DNA of 64,000 bases from Temnothorax longispinosus (taxonomy: Eukaryota > Arthropoda > Insecta > Hymenoptera > Formicidae). Below the pieces are notes generated by a model that worked only from the letters and a program-made list of their open reading frames with translations, was not told the origin of the DNA and ran no database searches. Each line of letters starts with the position of its first letter. Positions within the stretch are counted from its first letter, which is position 1. The position numbers and the translations under genes are program-made. The DNA lies in NCBI RefSeq assembly GCF_030848805.1, contig NC_092358.1:27943720-28007719 (forward strand), read 5' to 3'. This document shows, piece by piece, positions 26,401 to 36,357 of this stretch.

Positions 26401-29400
26401 TCCTCTGTTGGGAACGGGACGTACCGTGAAGTAAACTCCTACGTAATGTGCTTAGAATGTAGCAATTGACTTGGGACTTGTTTTTGCGTGTGTTATGACA
26501 TTTGTAGTCGCGACGGCGTTTAATCGACAGAAAAGAAGTAAAGACATCGGGTACGAAGGCAAATTGCTCCGGCGAATGCCGGCCTCCGCGGACACTCCTC
26601 GGACTAAATTTAGTCATACTAATTGGGTTTAATGCATAACACGATGTCGAGCCGACGCGAAATCAGGTAACAAAATTGAGCCAAGATCAAACTGTATCTA
26701 ACTGGATTCCGATCAAAATAGACATATATTCATACGCGCGTTAGAAACTTAATTGACTATTTCTAGTCAATTACCGCGATTTTCATTCGCGATGTTAAAA
26801 CTCGAACGTTAAGCAAACATTAGGGCATATTTCACGATGCATATAAGTTCGCGAAATGTAATTGGAATATATGCAGCGGTACCAAACGCGCGCCGTAACA
26901 CAGCCGCTTCTCTATTGTTTCCTTCTTCGCCGAACAACTGGCAAGTATAGTTAAAGCTAAGTTACTTATTCGGTCTCCCCATACGTCTCTCCGGATACGC
27001 GCCGCTCCGCGACGACCGTTGCAATCGCGGAATCCGCTCGATCGTCGGGATATATATCAGACGCGCTATATTTACTCCTTCATGACGTTCCGTATACAGT
27101 TAATCCCGCACGGCGGCATTAACCGTAAAGTGCTGGTAACACCGTCAGCAACGTGTCAGAGGTGCGCGCGAACGTGTGGAGCCTTCCAATACCGGGATAC
27201 ACGTAACGCACGTATCTTTCGTTCGGCCGCGTCCTTGTGCGTCGTAGGCTAATACGGCGCTTGTAATTTATGATATTGTAATTTATGCGCTGGCGGGAGT
27301 ATCTTGATCGTCGTCTGCACCAATTCGCGCGACTTTATAGTGATTCTATTACGATCTCTTGTCTAAAGTCATTAGAAATTGAAGAACTTCTGCGAGTTTA
27401 AATTCGAAAATGGACGGATAGGTTTGGAGACGAGGTTTTAACACGCATTCGAAAATACGTCGAGTTACGGAAATTTGTTTGATCGAGGATTGAGGTAAAA
27501 ATTTGACTCGAAAAAAAGAAAGAGAAACTGAAACATCTAAGGTCGACAATTGACAAGTATCAACACAGTTAATAAAGTATCTCGAAGACGGCTCGGCACG
27601 AAGGCGATAAAGGCTTCATTTGAACGAAAAAACAAAGAATATCGGAGTGTAATGAATGGTCGTTGTAAATACCGCGAGTTAACACGACAGAATGCGTTAC
27701 AACACGCGATAAGTACATTGGGGGAAGAAACGCATTTTAGAACCATTTTGAGATCTTACATAATAGGCGAATTAATTATTCGTATAAAAATTTGATTGTA
27801 GATTGTAAGAAAGTATAAATTTACACCAACGTCATCGACGAATAGGAATATTTCTAATCGAGTCATAATGTTGAGAGGTAAAAGGACAGATTTTTACCTA
27901 CGGCAATTCGTACGACGGTTATTTATTTGCACGTTGGCGTTGGTCGAATGAATTTGCGGATATTGCCCTCGCGATATATACATTCCGTACGATAAATCGT
28001 GGGAATTCGCACGTGGCATTTCCCAGAGAAACGCTTTCTTTTTTCTTTTTCATATATATATTTTTTTGTTTTACGCAGGAGCGCATGAGCTGCACGAGCT
28101 CGCTTTCTCGATGGGAACCGAGAGGTATCGAAGGGGGCGATCGACCTTTGAAACCGCCTTTCGAAAATCCAAGTGCTCTCGCTTTGCTTTGCCTTGCTCT
28201 GCCTTGCCTCACCAAGGAGATTCGACCTCGCTCGATTTACCTCGCGCAACACGGGTAAACGCAGCAAACGGAGAACGAGCCATTGCGATTTGCGTCAGTA
28301 ACGGCCACCCACGTGCACCAAGCGCCGCCGAACGCTGATTAATGTCCTCGATTTCGAACCGGGGATCGATCCTAGATCGTAGATCGGCGGGCGCCGACAC
28401 GCAACCCGACGTCGCTCTCGCGAGGGCCGGCTGAGGTTGCGCAACTCGCGACTTATGCTCCGCTTGCGTTAGCAATATCGGCGACCTTTCATGTCCCTTA
28501 AGTACGCGGGGAGTACGGGAGAACGGTACCGCGCGGCCGCGCGCGCTGAGACAAGCTGAACTGACACACGCCGCGAACCCTCCGACAGATATACACCGCG
28601 CGAGTTAGAAAGTTTTTCAGAAATCACGTGTCGGGACCCTGAGAACCCCAGAGAATTCATCCCCAAGCGACAGGAAAATAGTGGCTTTTCGCACACAGAT
28701 CTGCATTCCAGTTAAACGTTATTATTTTCGATAATAACTAGATGTCTTATTCGCGCGATAGACACGGACATCTATACAGATATAGAATGGAATAAGTATA
28801 ATAGTTCGGTACATTGATATTTTTAGAGCTGTTTTAACCTCAAGGTGCAAAAATAATATCAGTTTAATAATCTAATATTTTCGTAAAATTATATTAAGAA
28901 CCTAGTAACTAAGTAACTGTTTGAATCGAAATGATTTTAAAGATTTTTAATTTGGATCGATTTATAATTGGGAAAATATCATGAATCATTGCCGGCCTAA
29001 TTAATTAATAAGCGATAAGTGCAAACACGTTCTTGATCAATATCTCCTACTTTGCATTGTCGTTTTCTTCTGGCTCACTTCAAAGAACTGCGAATACAGG
29101 AGTCGCGGAATAATTTTTTAGATTACGAAATATGTTGTTGAATATTACGTAACAATCTTAACACACGAATTGTCTAAAAATGGATACCAAATAAGAACTT
29201 GCTGAATTCATATTGTTTAACCGTTTGTTTATTTTTACCACAATTTTTCGAAGATAATAAATCTGCGGATAATACCAGAGCATTTAATAATGAGAGAAAT
29301 TTAAATCTTTGAATTCAAATTCTACAGATATAATCTCAGGTTATTGAGAGAAATAAAAATGCAAATAATAATGAAAACAATTAATGATACGGCGGTAATA

Positions 29401-32400
29401 ATGAAATTAATTTTAATGAACTTAAACGGGTTTTTCATTAAAAATAAAATATAGGACGTCTGCAAAGCCAAAACCTTATGAAAAAAAGAAGAAGAAAGGT
29501 GAGAGCACGAAGAGAGAACAAGATGCAAAGTCGCAAAAAGCCAAGAGGGTCGCCTTGGATGAATAAATCGTTTTAATTCACTTCGCGAAAATGTTTCTTA
29601 CGTTAACGATCGAAAGACGCGTTCTACCTTTAACCCCGACGTACAATAAATAGCGAACTTTTATCGTGATAAATACCAACAACCGCTTTAGCTTTGTAAA
29701 GAAAAATATGGTACTTGACGTTTAACGTTTCCCGCATAATTTATGTACTATCGATAAGTATAGGAACAGAAATATCTCTGTGTGAATAGCTTTACGTGTC
29801 GTATATTATCTATAACGTTCCTCATGTAACAACACGCGCAATATATACACGGGGGAGAACCGGAGAACCTTTACGGCGATAACAAGAGAATGGTATTTTT
29901 CGCGCGAATATATTTCACATTCGCCTCGACGAAAGTCCCATCGATCGCCATCTTTTCTCGCAACTTTCAGCATTAAATACCTCGTCCGTGGCGTGTCGGA
30001 ACCCGAACCCGAACCACGCTCGGATCGAGTGTCTGATTTCAGGTAAAATCCAGGTAAAATACCGCGGACGTGAGCGAACGGTGATCAAGTCGAAGGTTAT
30101 AACCGGTCGTCTTATTTAAAATCAGAGCAGATCTTCGTAGGTGACGTCCAGTTGCGAGTTTCGTGACGTTGACAAAGAGGGAAGGAAGGAGAGGGAAAGA
30201 GTGAGAGAAAGAGAGAGAGAGAGAGGCGAGAGGCGCGGGGAGAAGTCGAAACCGTAAAAGTCGTGCGGTGGAAACAAGTCTGGTGCAATTACTACGAGGC
30301 CTGGCTATCCTCGGACCAGGAACGAACGACCAACCACGCCCTCGCTAATGCGCGAGCCTGCGCGAGACAGGATTTCGAATCGGCTCGGCAAGGACGCCTG
30401 CTACATACAATGCACCCGCGGCACACAAAGACCGGCTACTGACATTTTTTAATTACACCCTGTTTACGCGGCCGAGACTCGCCTCGCTCGGGTCGCCAGC
30501 GGCGTGCCAGTATTGCCCGCGGCTATCGCCGACAATAAAGTTTCGCACGATACGAGCACGTGTCTCTCCGTATCGGCGACCGAAAACTCTCACGATAACC
30601 TGGACAAAGGCTGAAGCGCGCCTTCGGTCGTTCGATCGGAACGAAAAGTTTGAATTCTTTGCCACGGTAGATTTAGCGAGAATTTAAACGGTCGACAAAT
30701 TTAACAGATGCTAGAACGATGGAAAAATGTATCTGCCACCGATCGAATAATAAGCGGTATTTTAGAGAAATTTTAAGACTCGAGCGAGAATAAAAGGAAA
30801 AGATGAAGAGATGCACAAAGAAAGTAACAGATTGTATAATCTATAGTTGTGTGATCAAAAGAGCCATCAGAGACATGTTAGAGAAATTTCATTATAAAGA
30901 CAATATATTCTACATTTTTTATTTCTCATTTTCGTAAAATCGTTAACGACACGCAATTTACGTTTTTTTTATTTCGGCATAGAAATTTCGTATGTAAATA
31001 TTTTAATTATCTTTTGCAAGCGGCGATAATGCTTTTTGGTCAAAGTACGATCTACTATTCGGAAAGCAAAGTCCAGCTGTGGAGGAAAGGCGTTAAAAAT
31101 GTTATTCAACCGCTCGTATCAACTATACCTTCTACGCCGTGTTCTCGTGAGCATATTCACGAGAGATAAATTCTCCTCGCGAAGATCTCACGAAACCTTT
31201 CTATCTTTATAATTAGCTCGCTTGTTTCCAACTACGTGAAATGATAGGTCGATTACCGCGAAATGATTACCTATTACTTACTAAATTGAGGAGTAACGAT
31301 AAAAAAAATATGTAATAAGCTCAAAAGGTAGATCATTTATATAATGTTTATTATTAATAATTCCTTGCTGTTTGCGTATCATGCGTAATAAAAACGCGTA
31401 TTATGTCAATAATAATCACATCTCGGAGCTTTGTTGTCATCATTCGATTCCATTTTGATATATTATTGTCAGATATTTAATTGTAAATTTAAATATTTTA
31501 TCAAATTTAAATTATTCATTATCGAAAACAATTCTTAATGATAATAAAATTCCGCTAATATTAAATAACATTGATTTCAGTATCAAAAAAGAATAATTCC
31601 AAACAAGATTGCTTCAAGTTTAATGTGCTATCTCTTACGTAAAAAAAATAAAGATAAAGAATCGTGCAAAAAATTGAGAATATTGAGTTCACGCCGCGTT
31701 CTTATATATGTGATACAGTTTTCGATTATGCCTCGAATCCTCTCAATCGTTGACATATTTTAATTAATCATTCAGTCAGATAAAGAGGAGGGAACAAATG
31801 ATTCGCAATTCACGCTAATTCTTTGCAAAATTGAAGGACAGCGGCGCGACCCGCGCAACAATCGCACGGCAGTCCTGTCAAAGGCGACGCGTTTTGCGGA
31901 AGACGATAAACCTGCTCGGTAAAAGTTGCGCCGCCAAGAAAACCGCGGGATCGGCGGCGGGTTTCGCCTCTGTTTTTACCGCGAAATTTTCCATCACGTA
32001 CCAGCCGAGTGAATTTCTCGGTTCTCCGTACCTAACTATCGACATTGCCGGCCTTATAGTGGTGGTAGATTCGAAAGTTAGCCTTTCGTACGACCGACTC
32101 GTCGGTTCGTGTCTTTCTTCGACAGGGCCGTAGCTACTGCGACTCGCTCGATCGAAGGATCCTCCACTACGATCCTTTCCTCGCTCTCTGACGTTTAACG
32201 CCTTCTCTACACCTCTATTTACAGGGCGAATAAATCAATCGCTTGTCTGTTTGAAATACGGCGATAACGATAAACCGCGCATATTTATAATTGCGTATAA
32301 TAGGATTGCTACGGTATTTTTATGAAGTTGAGGGTTTCGAATTTGCTCTTATAGTGTTCAAACTTAACTACTTAACGTAATGTAAATCGTTTAGCGCATC

Positions 32401-33124
32401 AAAAACTATAAAGAATTAATTAAATTAAATTCGCGTGAATAATTTTACTTTAATTGTTGCAGAACGTAAAAAGCTTTAAAACCATCTGATGTTCAAGAGA
32501 ATAATCAATTCGACGTAGTTTCGATGTAGAATTCTCGTGGTTCGTTTGTACTTTAGTTTAATAAATATGTAACTCTATTGGATTAATACACTGTTAAATA
32601 TTAAAAGATAAAATTTCTTGACCAAAATATCTTGATCAATACCTTGAGTTAGATAACATTCTGTTATTTTTAACTACCATGTGTGTCGAAATTTATTATT
32701 TTAATACAAAATAGTTATTATTTTAACTCCATTGGTTTAGTTAAATTTACATTGTTTTAGTTAAATTGACAACATATTGAATAGGAGCAGTGAACTTATA
32801 AGAATAATAGAAAATAACTCAAATTGAATCTAATCTTTGACATTTATGTATTTAACAGTGTATCACTTCATTCACTTCGCCAAGTAAGAGTTTTTTTGAT
32901 AGAACGAAATGAAGTATGACGCACAACTTAGCGTAATACATGCGTATTCTTAAGCGAATTATCATAGTGGCACATTTAAAATAAATCACAATAAAATGTT
33001 TACGAGGAACGGCTCGTGTCAAAGGCAAAACGCTTTACGAGCAAACACAATTAACCAACCATATATATAATTCAAAGTCAAAACTTACCGTCTCCACCAT
33101 GTCGAATCCTCCTCCGTACACCAT
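672..33124 (-). CDS. Ets98B: Ets98B/SPDEF-type ETS transcription factor (six coding exons)
   Basis: Joined exons, in transcript order: 33124-33089, 8272-7884, 7563-6911, 5604-5450, 1491-1299, 1030-672. All phases fit, giving 594 residues. The protein is a nuclear sequence-specific DNA-binding factor. A PNT/SAM domain lies at about 361-432 (PRRWSAADVAAWVQW to LHAQLEIWKAA). An ETS winged-helix domain lies at about 505-590 (IHLWQFLKELLQ, GKRKNRPAMNYDKLSRSIRQ, YYKKGI). The LSRSIRQYYKKGI recognition helix, in place of the LSRALRYYY type, is typical of the SPDEF/PDEF (D-Ets-4) subfamily. The first 360 residues are low-complexity, with Pro/Ser/Tyr-rich and Ser-runs, as expected of a regulatory region. 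Drosophila Ets98B and its spider orthologue act in development; the role here is inferred by orthology. An internal Met13 sits exactly at the start of exon 2, so a promoter in intron 1 could give a protein 12 residues shorter. Confidence 0.9.
1299..1491 (-). CDS. Ets98B: Ets98B exon 5 (PNT domain end and linker)
   Basis: It encodes residues 412-475, starting CGSMLHAQLEIWKAA, which completes the PNT domain with the spacing seen in SPDEF. A Ser/Thr-rich linker follows. The acceptor AAAG, then TGC, is the only one nearby that gives the right frame, and its pyrimidine tract is very poor. The donor is GACG then GTACGT at 1298. The other open frame over this exon (MFNVKVREHAAR...) is a shadow and breaks the domain. 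Confidence 0.88.
1492..5449 (-). other. Ets98B intron 4
   Basis: About 4.0 kb separates the two PNT exons. A CA/CG-rich simple repeat occurs near 2010-2045. A short direct repeat (TATGTTAGAAT) appears near 4040 and 4067. Open frames in this stretch are short and show no recognisable domain. I see no RNA gene. Confidence 0.6.
5450..5604 (-). CDS. Ets98B: Ets98B exon 4 (PNT domain, N-terminal part)
   Basis: The acceptor is TTAATTACAG at 5605; the donor is CTCAG then GTGAGC at 5449. It encodes residues 360-411, opening with EPRRWSAADVAAWVQWARRQ and ending LTEEEFCQRAPQ. The Trp-containing first helix and the LxxLTEEEF motif are hallmarks of the PNT fold of ETS proteins. It ends in phase 0. Confidence 0.93.
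5605..6910 (-). other. Ets98B intron 3
   Basis: This 1.3-kb intron contains a GAC trinucleotide repeat at about 5954-5982. The rest is AT-rich with no recognisable gene or transposon. Confidence 0.6.
6911..7563 (-). CDS. Ets98B: Ets98B exon 3 (residues 142-360)
   Basis: The acceptor is ATTACAG at 7564; the donor GTGAGT starts at 6910. The first residues are RLLAESLGYREDS, followed by an acidic Pro-rich stretch and a run of about 18 residues that are almost all Ser or Pro. Two similar short motifs, HPLLKEILFKEE and LHELLFKGVVLRK, recur about 50 residues apart; LLREVLRD further on is a weaker third. These leucine-rich patches in disorder may be partner-binding motifs (inference). The last codon is split in phase 1. 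Confidence 0.9.
7884..8272 (-). CDS. Ets98B: Ets98B exon 2 (residues 13-142)
   Basis: The acceptor TTCTCTTTTCAG is followed immediately by ATGCCGCAG; the donor is CCAG then GTAAAC at 7883. The encoded stretch is rich in Pro, Ser, Tyr and Gln, with short repeats such as SPGYPTSPYYVPRSP, and ends in KREKSLDLLAILQES. It looks like a disordered activation or regulatory region. The donor splits an Arg codon (AG then A). The next intron, 7564-7883, is only 320 bases and holds nothing recognisable. Confidence 0.88.
9159..9238 (+). repeat. 80-bp dispersed duplication, copy 1
   Basis: It pairs with 9896-9975 in direct orientation without gaps. The best-kept stretch includes GTGTTTATTGCCCGTC and TCAGTTTGTTACGCT. 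This copy carries CG at most sites where the other has CA or TG. Confidence 0.75.
9896..9975 (+). repeat. 80-bp dispersed duplication, copy 2
   Basis: Direct copy of 9159-9238. The differences are mostly C/T and G/A transitions, as expected from methylated-CpG decay. Its nature, whether duplicated regulatory DNA or a transposon remnant, is not known. Confidence 0.75.
14232..14252. repeat. (TG)n microsatellite
   Basis: About ten uninterrupted TG dinucleotides within Ets98B intron 1. Confidence 0.95.
19623..19676. repeat. perfect 21-bp stem hairpin
   Basis: ATTATTATGAAAAAGATAAA with one further A (19623-19643) is exactly reverse-complemented at 19656-19676, across a 12-base loop. It is AT-rich and lies in Ets98B intron 1. 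It could be a foldback element or cruciform; no known microRNA seed is evident. Confidence 0.8.
20361..20404. repeat. (CT)n microsatellite
   Basis: About 44 bases of CT with one interruption. Open frames over it that encode Leu/Ser or Arg/Glu runs are products of the repeat. Confidence 0.95.
23135..23190. repeat. CT-rich microsatellite
   Basis: A (CT)n tract degenerates into TTTCTCTC-type repeats. It lies in Ets98B intron 1. Confidence 0.9.
23541..23703. repeat. two-copy tandem repeat, 94-bp period
   Basis: The segment 23541-23609 recurs at 23635-23703 with three substitutions, all transitions. The spacer is A-rich. Each unit contains GGATTACATGGGAGCACTAT. It is a recent local duplication in Ets98B intron 1 with no coding content. 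Confidence 0.9.
32589..32860. mobile_element. candidate mariner-type MITE with TA flanks
   Basis: CACTGTTAAATA at 32589 is matched by TATTTAACAGTG ending at 32860, and both ends are bounded by TA. The 272-bp interior is AT-rich, with local repeats of TTTAGTTAAATT type, and has no open frame for a transposase. TA flanks and short terminal inverted repeats suggest a Tc1/mariner-mobilised non-autonomous element. The repeats are only 12 bases, so chance cannot be excluded without finding other genomic copies. Confidence 0.5.
33089..33124 (-). CDS. Ets98B: Ets98B exon 1 (start codon, residues 1-12)
   Basis: The minus strand reads MVYGGGFDMVET and then a consensus donor (ACG, then GTAAGT at 33088). 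The ATG has G at -3 and G at +4. It ends in phase 0, which matches the phase-0 acceptor before exon 2 at 8272. It is the only minus-strand start-plus-donor I found in the CpG-rich block that ends the gene. The assignment rests on phase, strand and position; a transcript is needed to prove the 24.8-kb join. Confidence 0.65.
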
Positions 33125-33700
33125 ATCTCGTTCGCCTTCGCTGCCGACTTGACACTTTTGACAGCTGTCGTCCTCGCGCGCGAGGATCGATCTCTCGACG
33201 CTCTCGATCGAGTGGAGAGATCAACTTTGCTTCGTCTTCACGCGGTCGCCGACGGCGACGACGACGACGACGATGGAAAATCCACCGGATCCTCCTCGTC
33301 CTCTCCGCTCGGTGCCTTTTCCGTCAACAAGTATTTATCCAGTTGCTCCTGGTCACCGGATCCCTCCTTGTCTCTCCGTCCTCGTCGCGTGCGCGGCCGT
33401 GTGCCTCTCGCGAATCCTCGCGGCTCCTCGCGGCTCCTCACAACCCTCGTGTGTCGCGTACGATCGACCGACTGACCGCCGCCGCCGAGCGAGCGCCGAG
33501 CGTGTGGCGGGACTTGGTGTCGGTGGGCGCGTTCGAATTCGAAGCGATCGGCCCGAGCGTCGCCGAAGTCGGCCGAGCGCGGGCGACCTACTAAGTGCTA
33601 ACTCGCGCATGCGCGCGCGCCGCGCGCGCACCCGCGACTCGCGATCCACAACCCGGCGCGGCGCGGGCGAGCTGAACGTCGCTCCGCCTTTGCGAATTCG
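33125..33700 (-). promoter_or_regulatory. CpG-rich 5' UTR/promoter region of Ets98B
   Basis: Directly upstream of the proposed start codon on the minus strand the DNA becomes strongly CpG-rich, with a GAC/GTC-type trinucleotide run near 33253-33272. No clear TATA box was identified. The plus-strand open frames here (for example 33273-33917) have the Arg/Ser-rich composition of translated CpG-rich DNA and are not supported as genes. Confidence 0.5.
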
Positions 33701-33896
33701 CGAATCTCCGCGACACCGGACACGTGGTCGCTTAATTCCGCGCCCAACAGCTTCCGCTCTCTCGCGCGTGTCCTCGCGGCGGATTTGCCGCGGACGATAC
33801 CTCCACGCCGAAATGCGAAACGACGAATGCGCGAGAAAATATCAACGACGGATCGTTCTTTCTCCTCGTTGTCCGCGAACGCGCTCGCTGAATTTC

Positions 33897-34042
33897 TTAA
33901 AGGTGCGATTTCATTGACGCTAGAAACCAGCGGCAGCGTCAAGAAAATGTAGTGGGGGAAGAAGTTCCGTTGAATTTTGCGGTACGCTAAAAAGTTGAGA
34001 CGGTCTGAACTTCTTCCTAGCGTCAATGAAATCGCACCTTAA
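33897..34042. mobile_element. TTAA-flanked MITE, copy A (internally deleted)
   Basis: The element spans 33901-34038 and is bounded by TTAA on both sides, as for piggyBac-type insertions. Its ends are inverted repeats (GGTGCGATTTCATTGACGCT and its complement). It is the same family as 39853-40024, in the same orientation, but lacks about 34 bases of the right inner arm. It has no transposase and must depend on one elsewhere. A 3-bp TTA target site is an alternative reading, because the left end carries one extra A. Confidence 0.85.
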
Positions 34043-34127
34043 CGCTTTATCACAATCCGAATTAATAGTGCGCCGCGGCGCGTTTTTTAATAATCCCGCT
34101 GATTTATGAAACGCAGGCCGTGGTGTT
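34041..34127 (+). repeat. 87-bp block X, forward copy
   Basis: It begins AACGCTTTATCACAATCC immediately after the right end of MITE copy A and ends GGCCGTGGTGTT. It contains the palindrome GCGCCGCGGCGC. The exact reverse complement lies at 40027-40113, immediately after the right end of MITE copy B. TTA borders both ends at both sites. The block has no coding content. Confidence 0.9.
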
Positions 34128-36227
34128 ACGATCGAGCTCGGCGCGGCGCCCGGTCGACTTTTTTTCCCCTCTCCTTTCTTTCTTTCTTTCTTCCTCCCGC
34201 GTCCGTCCCCGGCGGACCTTCACCGGCGCGAATAATAAAGATCGTCGGCTTGCGCGAGAGGATCCGTTCGCGAGAGGAGTGAATTTCACGCCTATTACGC
34301 TATTCGCGCCACTTTATCACTCGCGCTGAAAGAAAATGGAAGAAAACGTCTAATCATGATTGCGAGAGTCAAATCTCGCCAAGTTAAATGGAAAAATATT
34401 GCTAGAAGCGGAAAACCGTTATTATTATTTTTTTTTTTACATATAACGAATGTCTAATTACACGCGCTATTAAATTACAAATACGCGTTTTTTTTTGCTG
34501 AAAGATTGGCTCAAGACGCTGACGTTTTGCAACGTACTCACTGCGGGAAGCCGTTTCTTGAATAAACGAATAAAAGATTTGAAGATATTTTAGAGTTACG
34601 ACGATGAGATCAACCTCTGTTAATTTTTTAAAAATTATCTACGGATAAGAAAAACAAAAAGAGCAGCGTAAAAATGTTCGTACGAGGTTCGTGCGAGAGA
34701 TCACGATTTTGCGAATCCTTCAGGGAAAGGATCCTCCCGCGCGCGGTCGCGTTGTGAACCGATCTTAACGCGATCGGCGTTTATTGAGAAGCAGCCGCGA
34801 TACACAGAGGATAGAAGAGGAGCGTAAGCGATGCTCGGCGAAGAGAGGAAGGAGGAGCGGACGGGCGCGTCCACCTTCTCTTCAGGGTGCTCTTACCGTG
34901 CGTAAATATAGGGCATACCACGTAGCGAGTGCACCGTAGAGGGTGACCCCGATGACCCAAGTGGTACCCGAAGGCAGCCAGCCTCGATGAAGAGGACGAG
35001 CGCGCCGAGGGAGCGAGAAGGGGGCGAAGGGAGGTGGATGCGAGGGAGGAACGAATCGTCGAGCCGGTCCAAATGAAGAAAAAAGGCGGGCTCGCCAAAG
35101 AGGAAAAGAAGAAGAACGAGAGGACGGCGAGGGAACGAGGAAAGAGAAAGAAAGAGAGAGAGAGAGAGAGAGAGGGGGGTGGAGGGGAGAAAGGAGATGG
35201 TACGCTAAAGAGACGTACGTTCCCACACGAACCCCCCAAGATGCGTCCTGCCATGGTCGGGCCTCTGGACCCCCGATGCCCAGAAGCTGATAAAAACAGC
35301 TACAAAACTGCCTACCGGTGTTTTCTGCCTTTTGCTCCTGCATTACTCCCAGCTCTTACTGCCGTCTCTCTTCGACACCTTCTTCCGCTCGACCCACGCT
35401 CTCCCTCGCGCTTGTTTAATCTAATCTCGACGGCCAGATCGGATATATTCTCAAAATGATTATTTCATAATCACAGTTATGATATAGTTTTGAATGTATT
35501 CTCTTGAGAAATATATATTTGTTATGTCGAAATAAGCACATCAGTGATAGCTCTTCATAAGATTTCACGTAACCGATATTTATTGCTAATATAGGTACAT
35601 CTCTCCGATTTATATTCGGATGAATAATGACTCTGTGCCAGTTAATTGTTATTTAATGAAATTAAGCTTTATAAAGATACGAATTTTTGCGGAGGAAAAC
35701 TGAAGACCTCGCAATCAAAGTGTCGATATACGTCTGCAAAATGCGTCGGCGTGTCGGGGTAAAAGCTCAATTGATTAGCTCCGACAGGCGCGAACAATGC
35801 GTAACGTTTGTGTATACGCTCTTTCTGAATTTATCCCTGTCGCGCGTTGCTGCTCATATTGTCGGGATCGCGATTGCGACACAGATTTACGCCGTGGGAA
35901 TCGACGGCGACGGCGATGGGTCTTGCAGCCGGCGGCGGCGGCGCAATTCCATCGTCGGATGCGATCGCCGCGAGCTGCGATGGCGCATGGCGGCGTGAGT
36001 CACACATGGCGTTGCTACACTTTCTATGATACCGTGTGGAAAGAGAGTCGAGAGTACCTACGTGCGCGCGAGCCAAATTGCGAAACTATCGCCGATCGGC
36101 GGGTTTTATTATTGGGAAGGCACGCCGCGCGCGGCGCGGCGTTTGCTCGCGCGCGCGAGAAAGAGGGGGAGGGAGAGAGATGGAGAGCAATCAGCCTGGA
36201 AAGTGACGCGTGAAATTGCGACGACGA

Positions 36228-36231
<4 letters not shown>

Positions 36232-36297
<66 letters not shown>

Positions 36298-36357
36298 TCT
36301 CTCTCTCTCACACACACTCTCTCTCTCTCACTCACTCTCTCTCTCTCTCTCTCTCTT
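36232..36357. repeat. long (CT)n with (CA)n and (CTCA) interruptions
   Basis: About 125 bases of CT dinucleotides broken by two CACACA blocks and a CTCACTCA block. It is a compound microsatellite and the longest simple repeat in the window. Confidence 0.97.

Larger units (their letters stand above)
8273..33088 (-). other. Ets98B intron 1 (24.8 kb)
   Basis: This very long first intron is where cis-regulatory elements of a developmental transcription factor would be expected. AT-rich stretches (for example 17.4-18.7 kb and 28.7-29.6 kb) alternate with CpG-rich islands (for example 8.3-9.3, 9.7-10.4, 15.4-16.4 and 23.0-24.8 kb). Many short open frames occur, but none shows a known domain or consistent splice signals. 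Named repeats are listed separately. I found no convincing nested gene, tRNA or conserved microRNA. Confidence 0.55.

Noticed and set aside
33273..33917. 214-codon plus-strand frame over the Ets98B promoter region
   Set aside because: Arg/Ser/Pro-rich translation of CpG-rich DNA, crossing into a MITE at its end; antisense to the proposed 5' UTR.
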